From contig CALVDF010000006.1 of the NCBI GenBank assembly GCA_944326245.1, positions 1 to 64,000 of the forward strand: a stretch of 64,000 bases of DNA. The letters run 5' to 3'. Below are positions 34,975 through 43,558 of this stretch, piece by piece. Source of the stretch: an uncultured Bacteroidales bacterium (lineage in GTDB: Bacteria; Bacteroidota; Bacteroidia; Bacteroidales; UBA932). Each line of letters starts with the position of its first letter. Within the stretch, counting starts at the first letter, position 1. The notes under the pieces are model-generated. The model was not told the DNA's origin, ran no database searches, and was given only the letters and a program-made list of their open reading frames with translations. Made by a program: the position numbers and the translations under genes.

Positions 34975-37953
34975 ATGAAAAGATTGATGACAGCGTTAAT
35001 CTCGATTACACTCCTCTCGCTTACGAGTGCCTTTGCACAGTACACTGTTAAAGGTCAGGTAGTGGACGCAGTAGGTCCTGTAATCGGGGCTGCAGTCCTC
35101 GAACAGGGGACTCTCAATGGTACGGAGACAGATGTGGAAGGAAACTTCGAGCTTACCGTTCCCTCTGCTTCCTCGATGATCGAAATATCGCTCATCGGTT
35201 ACAAGACAGTTGTATTCCAGGCTGACCAGATGCCGGCGGTAGTTGTTCTCGAAGATGACACCGAGATGCTGGATGAACTGGTGGTCATCGGATACGGTAC
35301 AGTCAAGAAAGAAGACCTGACCGGATCGGTTGCTACAGTCCGTGCCGACCAGCTCAACAAAGGAGTAGTGACATCTCCTGCCGAATTGCTGAAAGGCAAA
35401 TCTGCCGGAGTTGTCGTTACTGAAGGTGACGGAGCCCCCGGTTCCGGTTCTACCATCCGTATCCGTGGCGGTTCGTCCCTGTCCGCAACAAACGACCCTC
35501 TGATAGTGATCGACGGTCTGCCTATCACCAACAGCGGCATAAGCGGTGTGGCTGACCAGCTTTCTTCCATCAACCCTGCGGATATCGAGACATTCACAGT
35601 CCTGAAGGATGCATCGGCAACAGCCATCTACGGATCCCGGGCATCGAACGGTGTGATCATCATCACAACCAAGAAGGGCAGCAAGTATGACACAGCCATA
35701 CCTCACGTGAGCGCCGACTACACATTCTCCGTGTCCCAGAATACCAGATATCTGGATGTGATGACCGGAGATGAGATGCGTGCTGTAATGCTCGCATATA
35801 CCGGCAGTGAGACATCCGAAGGCTATCTGGCACTCGGAGATGCCAACACTGACTGGCAGAGGGCTATATTCCAGCTCGGCATGAGCCATGAGGCAAACGT
35901 CAGCCTGTCCGGAAACTTCAAAATGGGCAAAGCCGGATACATGCCTTACCGCGTGTCGGGAGGTTATCTGAATGAAAAAGGTACCCTCAAGACCTCCAGC
36001 ATGGAGAGGGGAACCATCTCCCTCAACCTGACTCCGACCCTCTTCGATGACCATCTGACGATAGCACTCAACGGAAAGGGGATGTTCCAGAACAACCGTT
36101 TCGCCAACACAGGAGCCATCTCCGCAGCCATCGAGTACGACCCTACCCAGCCTATCTACAGCGAGCATGGACTCAACGGCTATCAGATGTGGGGCAATCT
36201 TCTGGAAGACGGTACTTTTGCACCCAATACCCAGTCCACTATCAACCCTCTGGCCGCCCTGTATGAGCGCAATGACGTATCAAGTGCTTCCCGTTTCATC
36301 GGCAATGCACAGTTTGACTACAGAATCCACGGATTGGAGGATTTGAGGCTCAACCTGAACCTCGGTCTGGACTACTCCCATTCGGAAGGAACCGTGACAG
36401 TGCCCTACGGTGCAGAGCAGTCTTACCACAATCAGCTGCAGGCTGGCCGAGGCCTGGACAATCCTTACGACCAGACGAAGCAGGACATGACCCTCGAGGC
36501 CTACGCTGATTATTCCAAGGAGATCAACAAGCATAGTTTCGGCGTGATGGCCGGTTACTCATGGCAGCGTTTCTATGCCGAGAGCAACAGCCTTTCACAG
36601 ACTCAGCCGGATCCGGTAGCAGGCAGCACCGCAGTGCTTTCCGAATTCCATAACAAGAGCGAATACTATCTGGTATCGTTCTTCGGCCGTGCCAACTATG
36701 ACTATGACAACCGGTACATGCTGACAGCTACGGTACGTTGGGACGGTACCTCCCGTTTCCAGAACAACAAATGGGGTTTCTTCCCTTCAGTGGCTTTCGG
36801 ATGGAACATCAAGGGTGAAAGCTTCCTCAAGAATTCCAAGGCCGTGTCAGACCTCAAGCTCCGTCTGAGCTGGGGACAGACCGGTCAGCAGGATGTAGGA
36901 GATGTATATTCTTCACTTCCTACATATCAGTACAACCTTATCGGAAGCTACTATATGTTCAATGGCGTTCCCATCATCCCCATCACTCCTAACGGATACA
37001 ACGCGGACCTGAAATGGGAGACAACAACGACCTACAATATCGGTATCGACTATGGATTCCTGAATGACCGACTGTTCGGATCATTGGACGTATACTACAG
37101 GGAGACAACCGACCTGCTCAACTTTACCCCTATCGCTGCCGGAGCTAACCTGGCAAACTATCTGACAGCCAACATCGGTTCTCTGGTCAACAAAGGAGCA
37201 GAGTTTGAAATTACCGGTATTCCCGTACAGACCCAGAACTGGAACTGGACGGTAAGCGCCAACGTTGCATACAACCACAACCGCATCACCAAACTGACCA
37301 CAAGTGACGACCCTGCATACAGGGGCGAACCTACCGGCGGTATCAGCGGCGGTGTCGGCAACAACATCCAGAGGAACATGGTCGGATATCCTACCAGGAC
37401 ATTCTACGTGTACCAGCAGATATATGACGAGAACGGTGCCCCGATACCCGGTGCATACGTAGACCAGAACGGTGACGGTGTCATAGATGCAGATGACCTG
37501 TACTATATAGGTCAGCCTGATCCGAAGTGGACCATAGGTTTCAATACCACATTGTCCTGGAAGAACCTGACCCTTGCAATCGCAGGTCACGGTAACCTCG
37601 GCAACATGGTTTACAACAACAATGCATCCCGTCTGTCGCTGCTGTCAGACCTTTGGACCAACTCTTTTGTCCGCAACTGTATGGCAGCCGCTCCCGGTTG
37701 GGGTTTCGACCAGGCAGCATATCTTTCCGATTACTGGCTTGAGGACGGTTCTTTCTTCAAGATTGACCGCATCACTCTGAGCTATCTCTTTGAACTTGGC
37801 AAAGGCGGCGGACTCAACCTCTTCGCTACTGTCCAGAATGTGGCTACTTTAACCAAATACTCCGGAATCGACCCTGAGGTGTACGGCGGTATCGACAACA
37901 ACATCTACCCCCGTCCCCGCACCTATATCATCGGTCTTAAATACAACTTCTAA
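34975..37953 (+). CDS. SusC-like TonB-dependent outer membrane transporter
   Basis: A 992-residue protein. Signal peptide (about 1-21), then an N-terminal CarboxypepD-regulatory-like beta domain (about 24-95), TonB-box region (LDELVVIGYGTVKKEDLTGSV), plug with IRIRGGSSLSATNDPLIVIDG, and a 22-stranded barrel ending in the aromatic YNF. SusC forms the channel for maltooligosaccharides with SusD as lid. There is no extra N-terminal signal-transduction (STN) domain, so it is not a sigma/anti-sigma type receptor. A weak promoter-like TACATTTA is at 34944-34951; transcription from the upstream transporter is equally plausible. Confidence 0.96.
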   Translation: MKRLMTALISITLLSLTSAFAQYTVKGQVVDAVGPVIGAAVLEQGTLNGTETDVEGNFELTVPSASSMIEISLIGYKTVVFQADQMPAVVVLEDDTEMLDELVVIGYGTVKKEDLTGSVATVRADQLNKGVVTSPAELLKGKSAGVVVTEGDGAPGSGSTIRIRGGSSLSATNDPLIVIDGLPITNSGISGVADQLSSINPADIETFTVLKDASATAIYGSRASNGVIIITTKKGSKYDTAIPHVSADYTFSVSQNTRYLDVMTGDEMRAVMLAYTGSETSEGYLALGDANTDWQRAIFQLGMSHEANVSLSGNFKMGKAGYMPYRVSGGYLNEKGTLKTSSMERGTISLNLTPTLFDDHLTIALNGKGMFQNNRFANTGAISAAIEYDPTQPIYSEHGLNGYQMWGNLLEDGTFAPNTQSTINPLAALYERNDVSSASRFIGNAQFDYRIHGLEDLRLNLNLGLDYSHSEGTVTVPYGAEQSYHNQLQAGRGLDNPYDQTKQDMTLEAYADYSKEINKHSFGVMAGYSWQRFYAESNSLSQTQPDPVAGSTAVLSEFHNKSEYYLVSFFGRANYDYDNRYMLTATVRWDGTSRFQNNKWGFFPSVAFGWNIKGESFLKNSKAVSDLKLRLSWGQTGQQDVGDVYSSLPTYQYNLIGSYYMFNGVPIIPITPNGYNADLKWETTTTYNIGIDYGFLNDRLFGSLDVYYRETTDLLNFTPIAAGANLANYLTANIGSLVNKGAEFEITGIPVQTQNWNWTVSANVAYNHNRITKLTTSDDPAYRGEPTGGISGGVGNNIQRNMVGYPTRTFYVYQQIYDENGAPIPGAYVDQNGDGVIDADDLYYIGQPDPKWTIGFNTTLSWKNLTLAIAGHGNLGNMVYNNNASRLSLLSDLWTNSFVRNCMAAAPGWGFDQAAYLSDYWLEDGSFFKIDRITLSYLFELGKGGGLNLFATVQNVATLTKYSGIDPEVYGGIDNNIYPRPRTYIIGLKYNF

Positions 37954-37972
37954 TCATAAGGAGATCTGAATT

Positions 37973-39580
37973 ATGAAAAAAATTACAACTATATTGACTT
38001 CGACAATGGTAGCGGTAGCGATGATGTTCTCCGCCACATCATGTGTGCAGGACCTCAACGTTACCCCTATCGACCCCAACATCACTCTGCCTGAGGATGT
38101 GCTGAACAGCGTGGAGGCCTATCAGCAGCTGCTGGCCAAATGTTACGGCGGTCTTTCAGTCAGCGCCTCCGAGGGTCCTGATTCTTCTCCGGACATCGAC
38201 GGTATAGACGGTGGTTACGGTCAGTACATGAGGGCTCTCTTCCATCTTCAGGAGCTTCCTACAGATGAGGCCAGCGTATGCTGGAACGACCAGACGATCA
38301 AATCTTTCCACGGACTTAGCTGGACTACATCAGATGTGTTTGTAACAGCTATGTTCTCACGTGTATTCTATCAGATAAGTCTCTGCAACGAGTTTATCCG
38401 CAGGGCCAAAGTTGCTCCCGAGGAGTTCAATGCCAACGGTGAGATGGATTACATGATAGCTCAGGCCAGGGCTCTGAGGGCTCTCAGCTACTATCACGCT
38501 ATAGACCTTTTCGGAAGTGTCCCTTTCGCAACAGAGGAGAACTCTGTAGGTGCTACCGGTCCTGACCAGATATCACGTTACGATCTGTATCTGTGGCTTG
38601 TAGACGAAATCGGCGGTGAAAACGGTTTCCGCAATGACCTCCGTCCTGCATCCGGAACAGAGTACGGACGTACCAGTCAGGAATTTGCAACGATGCTGCT
38701 CGCAAAACTCTATCTGAATGCCGAGGTGTTTACAGCCGATGACCGCGAGGGACGTCCTGTAATCTCTGCATGGAGCGAGTGTGCAGCGGAAAGCAAGAAG
38801 ATTGTGGATGCCTATGCATTGCCCGAAGACTGGCAGTGGAACTTCTCCGCTGACAACAATCTCTGCCCCGAGATAATCTTCGCCGTACAGAGTGATGCCA
38901 CATACATCCAGTCATACGGCAGTACGAACTTCGTCATCAAGGCTTCCATCGTATCCGGTAACCCTACATGGCAGGCAGCTCTCGGAACCAACGACGGATG
39001 GGGCGGTCTGGTAGTGACATCCCAGTTCCTCGATCTGTTCGATGAGAAAGATTTCCGCTACAAGTTCACTGACGGATCCGAGTTCGGGGAAGTGGCCCAT
39101 ACCCGTGTAATTGAGGACAATTCCCTGTTCTCTAGCGGATGGTGCCAGATGAAGTTCACCAACCTCAAGCATGACGGATCTCCTGCCGACGGTCAGGGTT
39201 CATTCCCCGATACCGACTATCCCATCTTCAGGGCGGCGGATGCTTATCTTATGCTGGCTGAGGCACAGCTCCGTAACGGAGGTATACAGGCAGACGGTCT
39301 CCAGGCCTTCAATGCCGTGCGCTCAAGGGCAGGCATGAATGAACTTTCCACTGTAACCCTGGATGACATTATCGACGAGCGAGGCCGTGAACTCTATTGG
39401 GAGAATATGCGCCGTCAGGACCTTGTCCGTTTCGGTCTGCTTACGTCTTCTACATATATTTGGGACTGGAAAGGCGGTGTGGCTGCCGGTACAAGCGTCG
39501 ACGAGCGTTTCAATCTCTATCCTATTCCTGCAAACGAGATCAACGCCAACTCCAAGCTGGTACAGAATCCCGGTTATTAA
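37973..39580 (+). CDS. SusD-like surface glycan-binding lipoprotein
   Basis: A 535-residue RagB/SusD family lipoprotein with lipobox ATSC (C24). The family's TPR-rich fold is visible in QARALRALSYYHAIDLFGSVPF and in the C-terminal FRAADAYLMLAEAQLR, NAVRSRAGM and ERGRELYWENMRRQDLVRFG. It is the lid of the SusC channel. It follows susC by 19 bp, the normal coupled arrangement. Carbohydrate specificity for starch is inferred from the neighbours. Confidence 0.95.
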   Translation: MKKITTILTSTMVAVAMMFSATSCVQDLNVTPIDPNITLPEDVLNSVEAYQQLLAKCYGGLSVSASEGPDSSPDIDGIDGGYGQYMRALFHLQELPTDEASVCWNDQTIKSFHGLSWTTSDVFVTAMFSRVFYQISLCNEFIRRAKVAPEEFNANGEMDYMIAQARALRALSYYHAIDLFGSVPFATEENSVGATGPDQISRYDLYLWLVDEIGGENGFRNDLRPASGTEYGRTSQEFATMLLAKLYLNAEVFTADDREGRPVISAWSECAAESKKIVDAYALPEDWQWNFSADNNLCPEIIFAVQSDATYIQSYGSTNFVIKASIVSGNPTWQAALGTNDGWGGLVVTSQFLDLFDEKDFRYKFTDGSEFGEVAHTRVIEDNSLFSSGWCQMKFTNLKHDGSPADGQGSFPDTDYPIFRAADAYLMLAEAQLRNGGIQADGLQAFNAVRSRAGMNELSTVTLDDIIDERGRELYWENMRRQDLVRFGLLTSSTYIWDWKGGVAAGTSVDERFNLYPIPANEINANSKLVQNPGY

Positions 39581-39603
39581 TAGACTAAAAACGAAACATC
39601 AAT

Positions 39604-41409
39604 ATGAAAAAGATAATCAATGTACTCTTTGCGGCTGCAGTGTCTGCCTTTGCCATGACATCGTGCGCCGAGAAGGAGATAGTTACATACAATCCGGATG
39701 TTACGGTTGTGCCCGCACTTGAGGCCATTGCCGAGAGCTATGTCCTCACTGACGGCGGGGAATTCGCTACCCTCAATTTTTCCGCTGCCGAGTTCGGTAT
39801 TCCTACGGCAGCCAGGTATACAGCCTATGCCGATATCAACGAGGATTTCTCAACCAAGCAGAGTCTCGGTAACGTAGCTACCGACACTGCAGGAATCACG
39901 GTCTCCGCAAATACACTGAACAATGCCCTGATGTCCCTCAATTGTGAACACAGCGTTCCTGTTACCGTGTATTTCCGCATTGAGGCCCAGATGATGGGCG
40001 AGTCTTCACCCGTACAGACTGTGACAGCTCTGGTGTCAAATACCATTTCTTCATCCATCACTCCGTTTGATGCCGAGAAGGTATATCCTGCGGTATATGT
40101 CATCGGAGCATTCTGCGGATGGGATCATTCCAAGACCGCATTCCTTTTCAGCTATGCCGAGAATGATGAAGATTTCCTCGGTGTAGTGGACTTCGGTGCC
40201 GACTGTGCTGATTACGGATTCAAGCTGACAGGTGCCGCCAACTGGGACAACGGCAACTGGGGTACAGGTGACATGACTTCAACCGAGCCTGAGGCTCCTT
40301 CCATTACTCTGTGGAACGACGGAGGCAGTGGGAATATTTCCAACTACACCTCATTCCGCTACTACAACTTCCATTTCGTGAAGTCCTCGCTGACCCTCAA
40401 TATGATTCACGGTTTCAATGTCGTTACTGTCGCAGGAGACTTCAATGGCTGGGCAACTGATGCTACCCCTATGCAGCAGATACGCACCAACGGCAAGTTC
40501 TATGTGGACATCGACGTGACTGCAGCCGGCGGATTCAAGTTTGTCCTTGACAATGGTACATGGATCGGAACCGGAGAGGGAGAAGACGGTGTCGGTATAG
40601 GTACAGGTGACAACATCCCTGTCGAACCCGGTCAGTACAGATTCTATCTCGACCTCAATGACTGGCAGAGTCCTACCTACAAATTGAGTTCGTCCGATTA
40701 CGGAAAACCGGTGGATGACGGCGGTGATGGCGATACAGACGATCCTGAGGATCCTGAGGATCCCGATCAGCCTACCGGAGCCGTGTGGGGTATCAATGGT
40801 GATTTCGACGGTGATACCGGCTGGTCTGTCGACTATCCCATGACCGAGTTCCCTGCAGGAAGCGGAATCTGGGTAAGCGGTCTGATCAACTTTGCTGAAG
40901 GCAACCAGTTCAAACTCCAGTACAACAGCTGGGAGAAGGAAATCGGTGCCGCTGCAGAGGGTGATACCCTTCGTACAGGTATTGCATATCAGGGACTGAC
41001 CTCAGGCGGAAAGAACTTCGGAGTATCTGCTTCGCAGGCCGGCATGAGGAAGGTAGTCCTGAATACCAACGACAATACTGTCTACATTCTGGGCTGGAGC
41101 CTTATCGGAGAGCTCTCCGGTGACAGCTGGGGCAATGACTTTCCGATGCTCTACAACCAGGAAACAGGTGAATGGAGCATCGCGGCAGTTTCTGCCGAAG
41201 GCGGATTCAAACTTCGCTGGTGCGGACAGTGGTCGACATCCGATGTAACCGTACCGGACAGGGGACTTCCTGAGGGAACACCATTCTCCGTAGGTACGCC
41301 GTTTGCACTTGTGCAGGGAGGAGGCAATATCGTGCCAGATCCCGCAGGTGTATATGACATGGTTTACAGTCCGGAAGACGAGACGTTGACAGTAACTGTC
41401 GCCGAGTAG
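39604..41409 (+). CDS. SusE/SusF-like multi-module starch-binding lipoprotein
   Basis: A 601-residue lipoprotein (TSC lipobox, C21). Residues about 25-150 resemble the SusE N-terminal spacer; then come four beta modules: about 155-250, 260-370, 395-500 and 500-600. At least the second has the AMPK/CBM48-like phrase GDFNGW-TDATPM, and modules repeatedly use GGFK-, W-G and PGxYD/YR strands as in SusE/SusF CBMs. An acidic linker (DDGGDGDTDDPEDPEDPDQP, about 375-393) splits the protein into two pairs. It could be a single protein doing the work of both SusE and SusF. A terminator-like hairpin follows. Confidence 0.85.
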   Translation: MKKIINVLFAAAVSAFAMTSCAEKEIVTYNPDVTVVPALEAIAESYVLTDGGEFATLNFSAAEFGIPTAARYTAYADINEDFSTKQSLGNVATDTAGITVSANTLNNALMSLNCEHSVPVTVYFRIEAQMMGESSPVQTVTALVSNTISSSITPFDAEKVYPAVYVIGAFCGWDHSKTAFLFSYAENDEDFLGVVDFGADCADYGFKLTGAANWDNGNWGTGDMTSTEPEAPSITLWNDGGSGNISNYTSFRYYNFHFVKSSLTLNMIHGFNVVTVAGDFNGWATDATPMQQIRTNGKFYVDIDVTAAGGFKFVLDNGTWIGTGEGEDGVGIGTGDNIPVEPGQYRFYLDLNDWQSPTYKLSSSDYGKPVDDGGDGDTDDPEDPEDPDQPTGAVWGINGDFDGDTGWSVDYPMTEFPAGSGIWVSGLINFAEGNQFKLQYNSWEKEIGAAAEGDTLRTGIAYQGLTSGGKNFGVSASQAGMRKVVLNTNDNTVYILGWSLIGELSGDSWGNDFPMLYNQETGEWSIAAVSAEGGFKLRWCGQWSTSDVTVPDRGLPEGTPFSVGTPFALVQGGGNIVPDPAGVYDMVYSPEDETLTVTVAE

Positions 41410-41427
41410 TCCGGAAAGACAAGTTAA

Positions 41428-41458
41428 GGCGGGATACTTGCTGTGTCCCGCCTTTTTT
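41428..41458 (+). terminator. intrinsic terminator inside the starch operon
   Basis: Stem GGCGGGATAC (41428-41437) / GTGTCCCGCC (41443-41452) with a 5-nt loop and a run of six T. It lies between the SusE/F-like gene and the amylase gene. It may lower expression of the enzymes relative to the binding proteins, since all genes point the same way and no strong promoter is seen before the amylase. Confidence 0.85.
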
Positions 41459-41489
41459 GACGTAGATAACGCATAATAATACCGAACTC

Positions 41490-43532
41490 ATGAAAGCAAG
41501 AATCTTAAATATACTTCTCTCCATATTTGTCGCCGGTTTGATGGTTTCATGCCGGGACAAGGGACCTGACAATGGAGGCGGGGAGGAAACCGCAGCCGGC
41601 CGTGTCACGGCGCAACTCCCCGAGTGGGACGGTACCAAGCAAGGAAATATAACCTATCAGCTCCTGGTATATTCGTTCGCCGATTCTGATGGCGACGGAA
41701 TAGGTGATTTCCAGGGCATTATCGATAAACTTGATTATCTTGACTCGCTAGGGGCCTCGGCCCTGTGGCTTTCGCCCATTCATCCTGCGGCATCCTATCA
41801 CGGTTATGATGTAAAGGATTATGCCGATGTCAATCCTGATTACGGTACCCTGGAGGATTTCAGGGCACTGGTTGCGGCAGCACATGAGAAAAACATAAAG
41901 ATATACATTGACTATGTCCTCAATCACAGCAGCAAGGATCATCCGTGGTTCCTGGATGCAAAGGAAAGCGAGGACAGTCAGTACAGGGATTTTTATATTT
42001 TCTCGGAGAATCCGCAGGCGGACATAGAGGCAGGCCGTATAGCCATGATCAACACTGAAGGGGCCAACGGTTATGACGCGACACAGTGGTATGTGGCCGG
42101 CAACGATGCCGTGGGTACAATGGAATTTGTCCTGGACTGGTCGGATGCAAATCATCCTACAGTCACGGTAACACGCACTGATGAACCGGCGGACGCTCCG
42201 GATGCTACAGTGGAGGACGGGGCAAAGTACATATATTATGGAGACCCCGGCAGGTATCAGAAATTCAACGATGACGGGAACGGCATGTATTCGGTAACAG
42301 TGGACTTCGACTCACCTTGGGGTTTCCTGATCCGTACTGAAGGCACAGACGACTGGACTCCGGGAACCAAGTACGGGGCAAGGAATGCAGAGGAGGCCAT
42401 GATGGAATACGGTGTCGCTAAGGAACTCTACACATCTCAGGACAACAATGCAGTGACTGACCTGCTTATGCCCGGTACACTGTACTACCATTCGCACATG
42501 TGGACCTCATGGTTTGCAGACCTCAATTACGGTCCGGCCGATCAGGCTGAACAGTCCCCTGCATTCCAGGAACTTGTGCGTATCGGCCGTCAGTGGGTCA
42601 CTGACTACGGAATAGACGGAATGCGCCTTGATGCGGTAAAGCATATCTACCACAATGCGGCGTCTGACGAGAATCCTACTTTCCTGGGCAAGTTCTACGA
42701 TGCCATGAGCAGTTCCTATTCCGGGGACCGGCCTTTCTATATGGTGGGTGAGGTATTCTCTGAGCACAACGAAGTGGCTCCCTATTATGCCGGACTTCCA
42801 GCAGCTTTCGAGTTTTCATTCTGGTGGAGGCTTTCAGAGGCCATCAATGCAGGCAGGGGCAATACTTTCGTGCAGAATATCCTGTCGTATCAGCAGGAAT
42901 ATGCATCTTACCGTTCCGATTATATCGAGGCCACGAAACTTTCAAACCACGACGAGAACCGTGCAGGCAGTGACCTCGGTTCTTCAGTGGAGAAAATGCG
43001 TCTTGCCGGGGCAGTGCTTCTTACAGCCGGAGGAGAACCGTTTGTATATTACGGGGAAGAGCTTGGCTATACAGGAGTCAAGGACAACGGGGACGAGTAT
43101 GTCCGACTTCCGATGAACTGGGGTGACAGCTACAATACGAAACTGGCTTCGTACACGGACAAGTCGGAGGTGTCGCTGCCTGCAGCATCGGTGTCTGAGC
43201 AGGCCGCAGACAGTACGTCCGTATTCAGAGTGTACATGGATTTTGCCAGGGCACGCAATGCATGTCCGGCACTCGCGCACGGCAAGATGGTCCGCCACGA
43301 ACTCTACAACGAGTCCCTCACGGCTGTACCTGAGCTTTGTGCATGGATAATGGATTATGAGGGCGATCGGGCGCTGGTATTCCACAATTTCAGCGGTTCC
43401 CAGATCAATTTCCTGCTGCACGATGCAGTCAACAATGCAGTGGCTGTACAGGGTGACGTTTACATGGACCGCAGCGGTGACCTTCCCCGTCTGACGATGG
43501 GCCCATATTCGTCCGTGGTATTTGATTTGTAG
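41490..43532 (+). CDS. susG: SusG-like surface GH13 alpha-amylase with internal insert
   Basis: A 680-residue lipoprotein (MVSC, C21; followed by an acidic, flexible stretch typical of surface export signals). GH13 catalytic residues: nucleophile D381 (GMRLDAVKH), acid/base E421 (MVGEVFSEH), D488 (SNHDENR). A beta-rich insertion of roughly 120 residues (about 210-330, with TVDFDSPWGFLIRTEGTDDW) interrupts the B domain at the place where SusG of B. thetaiotaomicron carries CBM58, so it is most likely a starch-binding insert. It cuts starch at the cell surface into oligosaccharides for SusCD. Confidence 0.93.
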   Translation: MKARILNILLSIFVAGLMVSCRDKGPDNGGGEETAAGRVTAQLPEWDGTKQGNITYQLLVYSFADSDGDGIGDFQGIIDKLDYLDSLGASALWLSPIHPAASYHGYDVKDYADVNPDYGTLEDFRALVAAAHEKNIKIYIDYVLNHSSKDHPWFLDAKESEDSQYRDFYIFSENPQADIEAGRIAMINTEGANGYDATQWYVAGNDAVGTMEFVLDWSDANHPTVTVTRTDEPADAPDATVEDGAKYIYYGDPGRYQKFNDDGNGMYSVTVDFDSPWGFLIRTEGTDDWTPGTKYGARNAEEAMMEYGVAKELYTSQDNNAVTDLLMPGTLYYHSHMWTSWFADLNYGPADQAEQSPAFQELVRIGRQWVTDYGIDGMRLDAVKHIYHNAASDENPTFLGKFYDAMSSSYSGDRPFYMVGEVFSEHNEVAPYYAGLPAAFEFSFWWRLSEAINAGRGNTFVQNILSYQQEYASYRSDYIEATKLSNHDENRAGSDLGSSVEKMRLAGAVLLTAGGEPFVYYGEELGYTGVKDNGDEYVRLPMNWGDSYNTKLASYTDKSEVSLPAASVSEQAADSTSVFRVYMDFARARNACPALAHGKMVRHELYNESLTAVPELCAWIMDYEGDRALVFHNFSGSQINFLLHDAVNNAVAVQGDVYMDRSGDLPRLTMGPYSSVVFDL

Positions 43533-43558
43533 TTCTTGTTACATCAAAAAAATTTCAA

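Noticed and set aside
34996..36168. 390-codon frame antisense to the SusC-like gene
   Set aside because: Shadow frame with biased composition; the SusC frame carries signal peptide, TonB box and barrel end.
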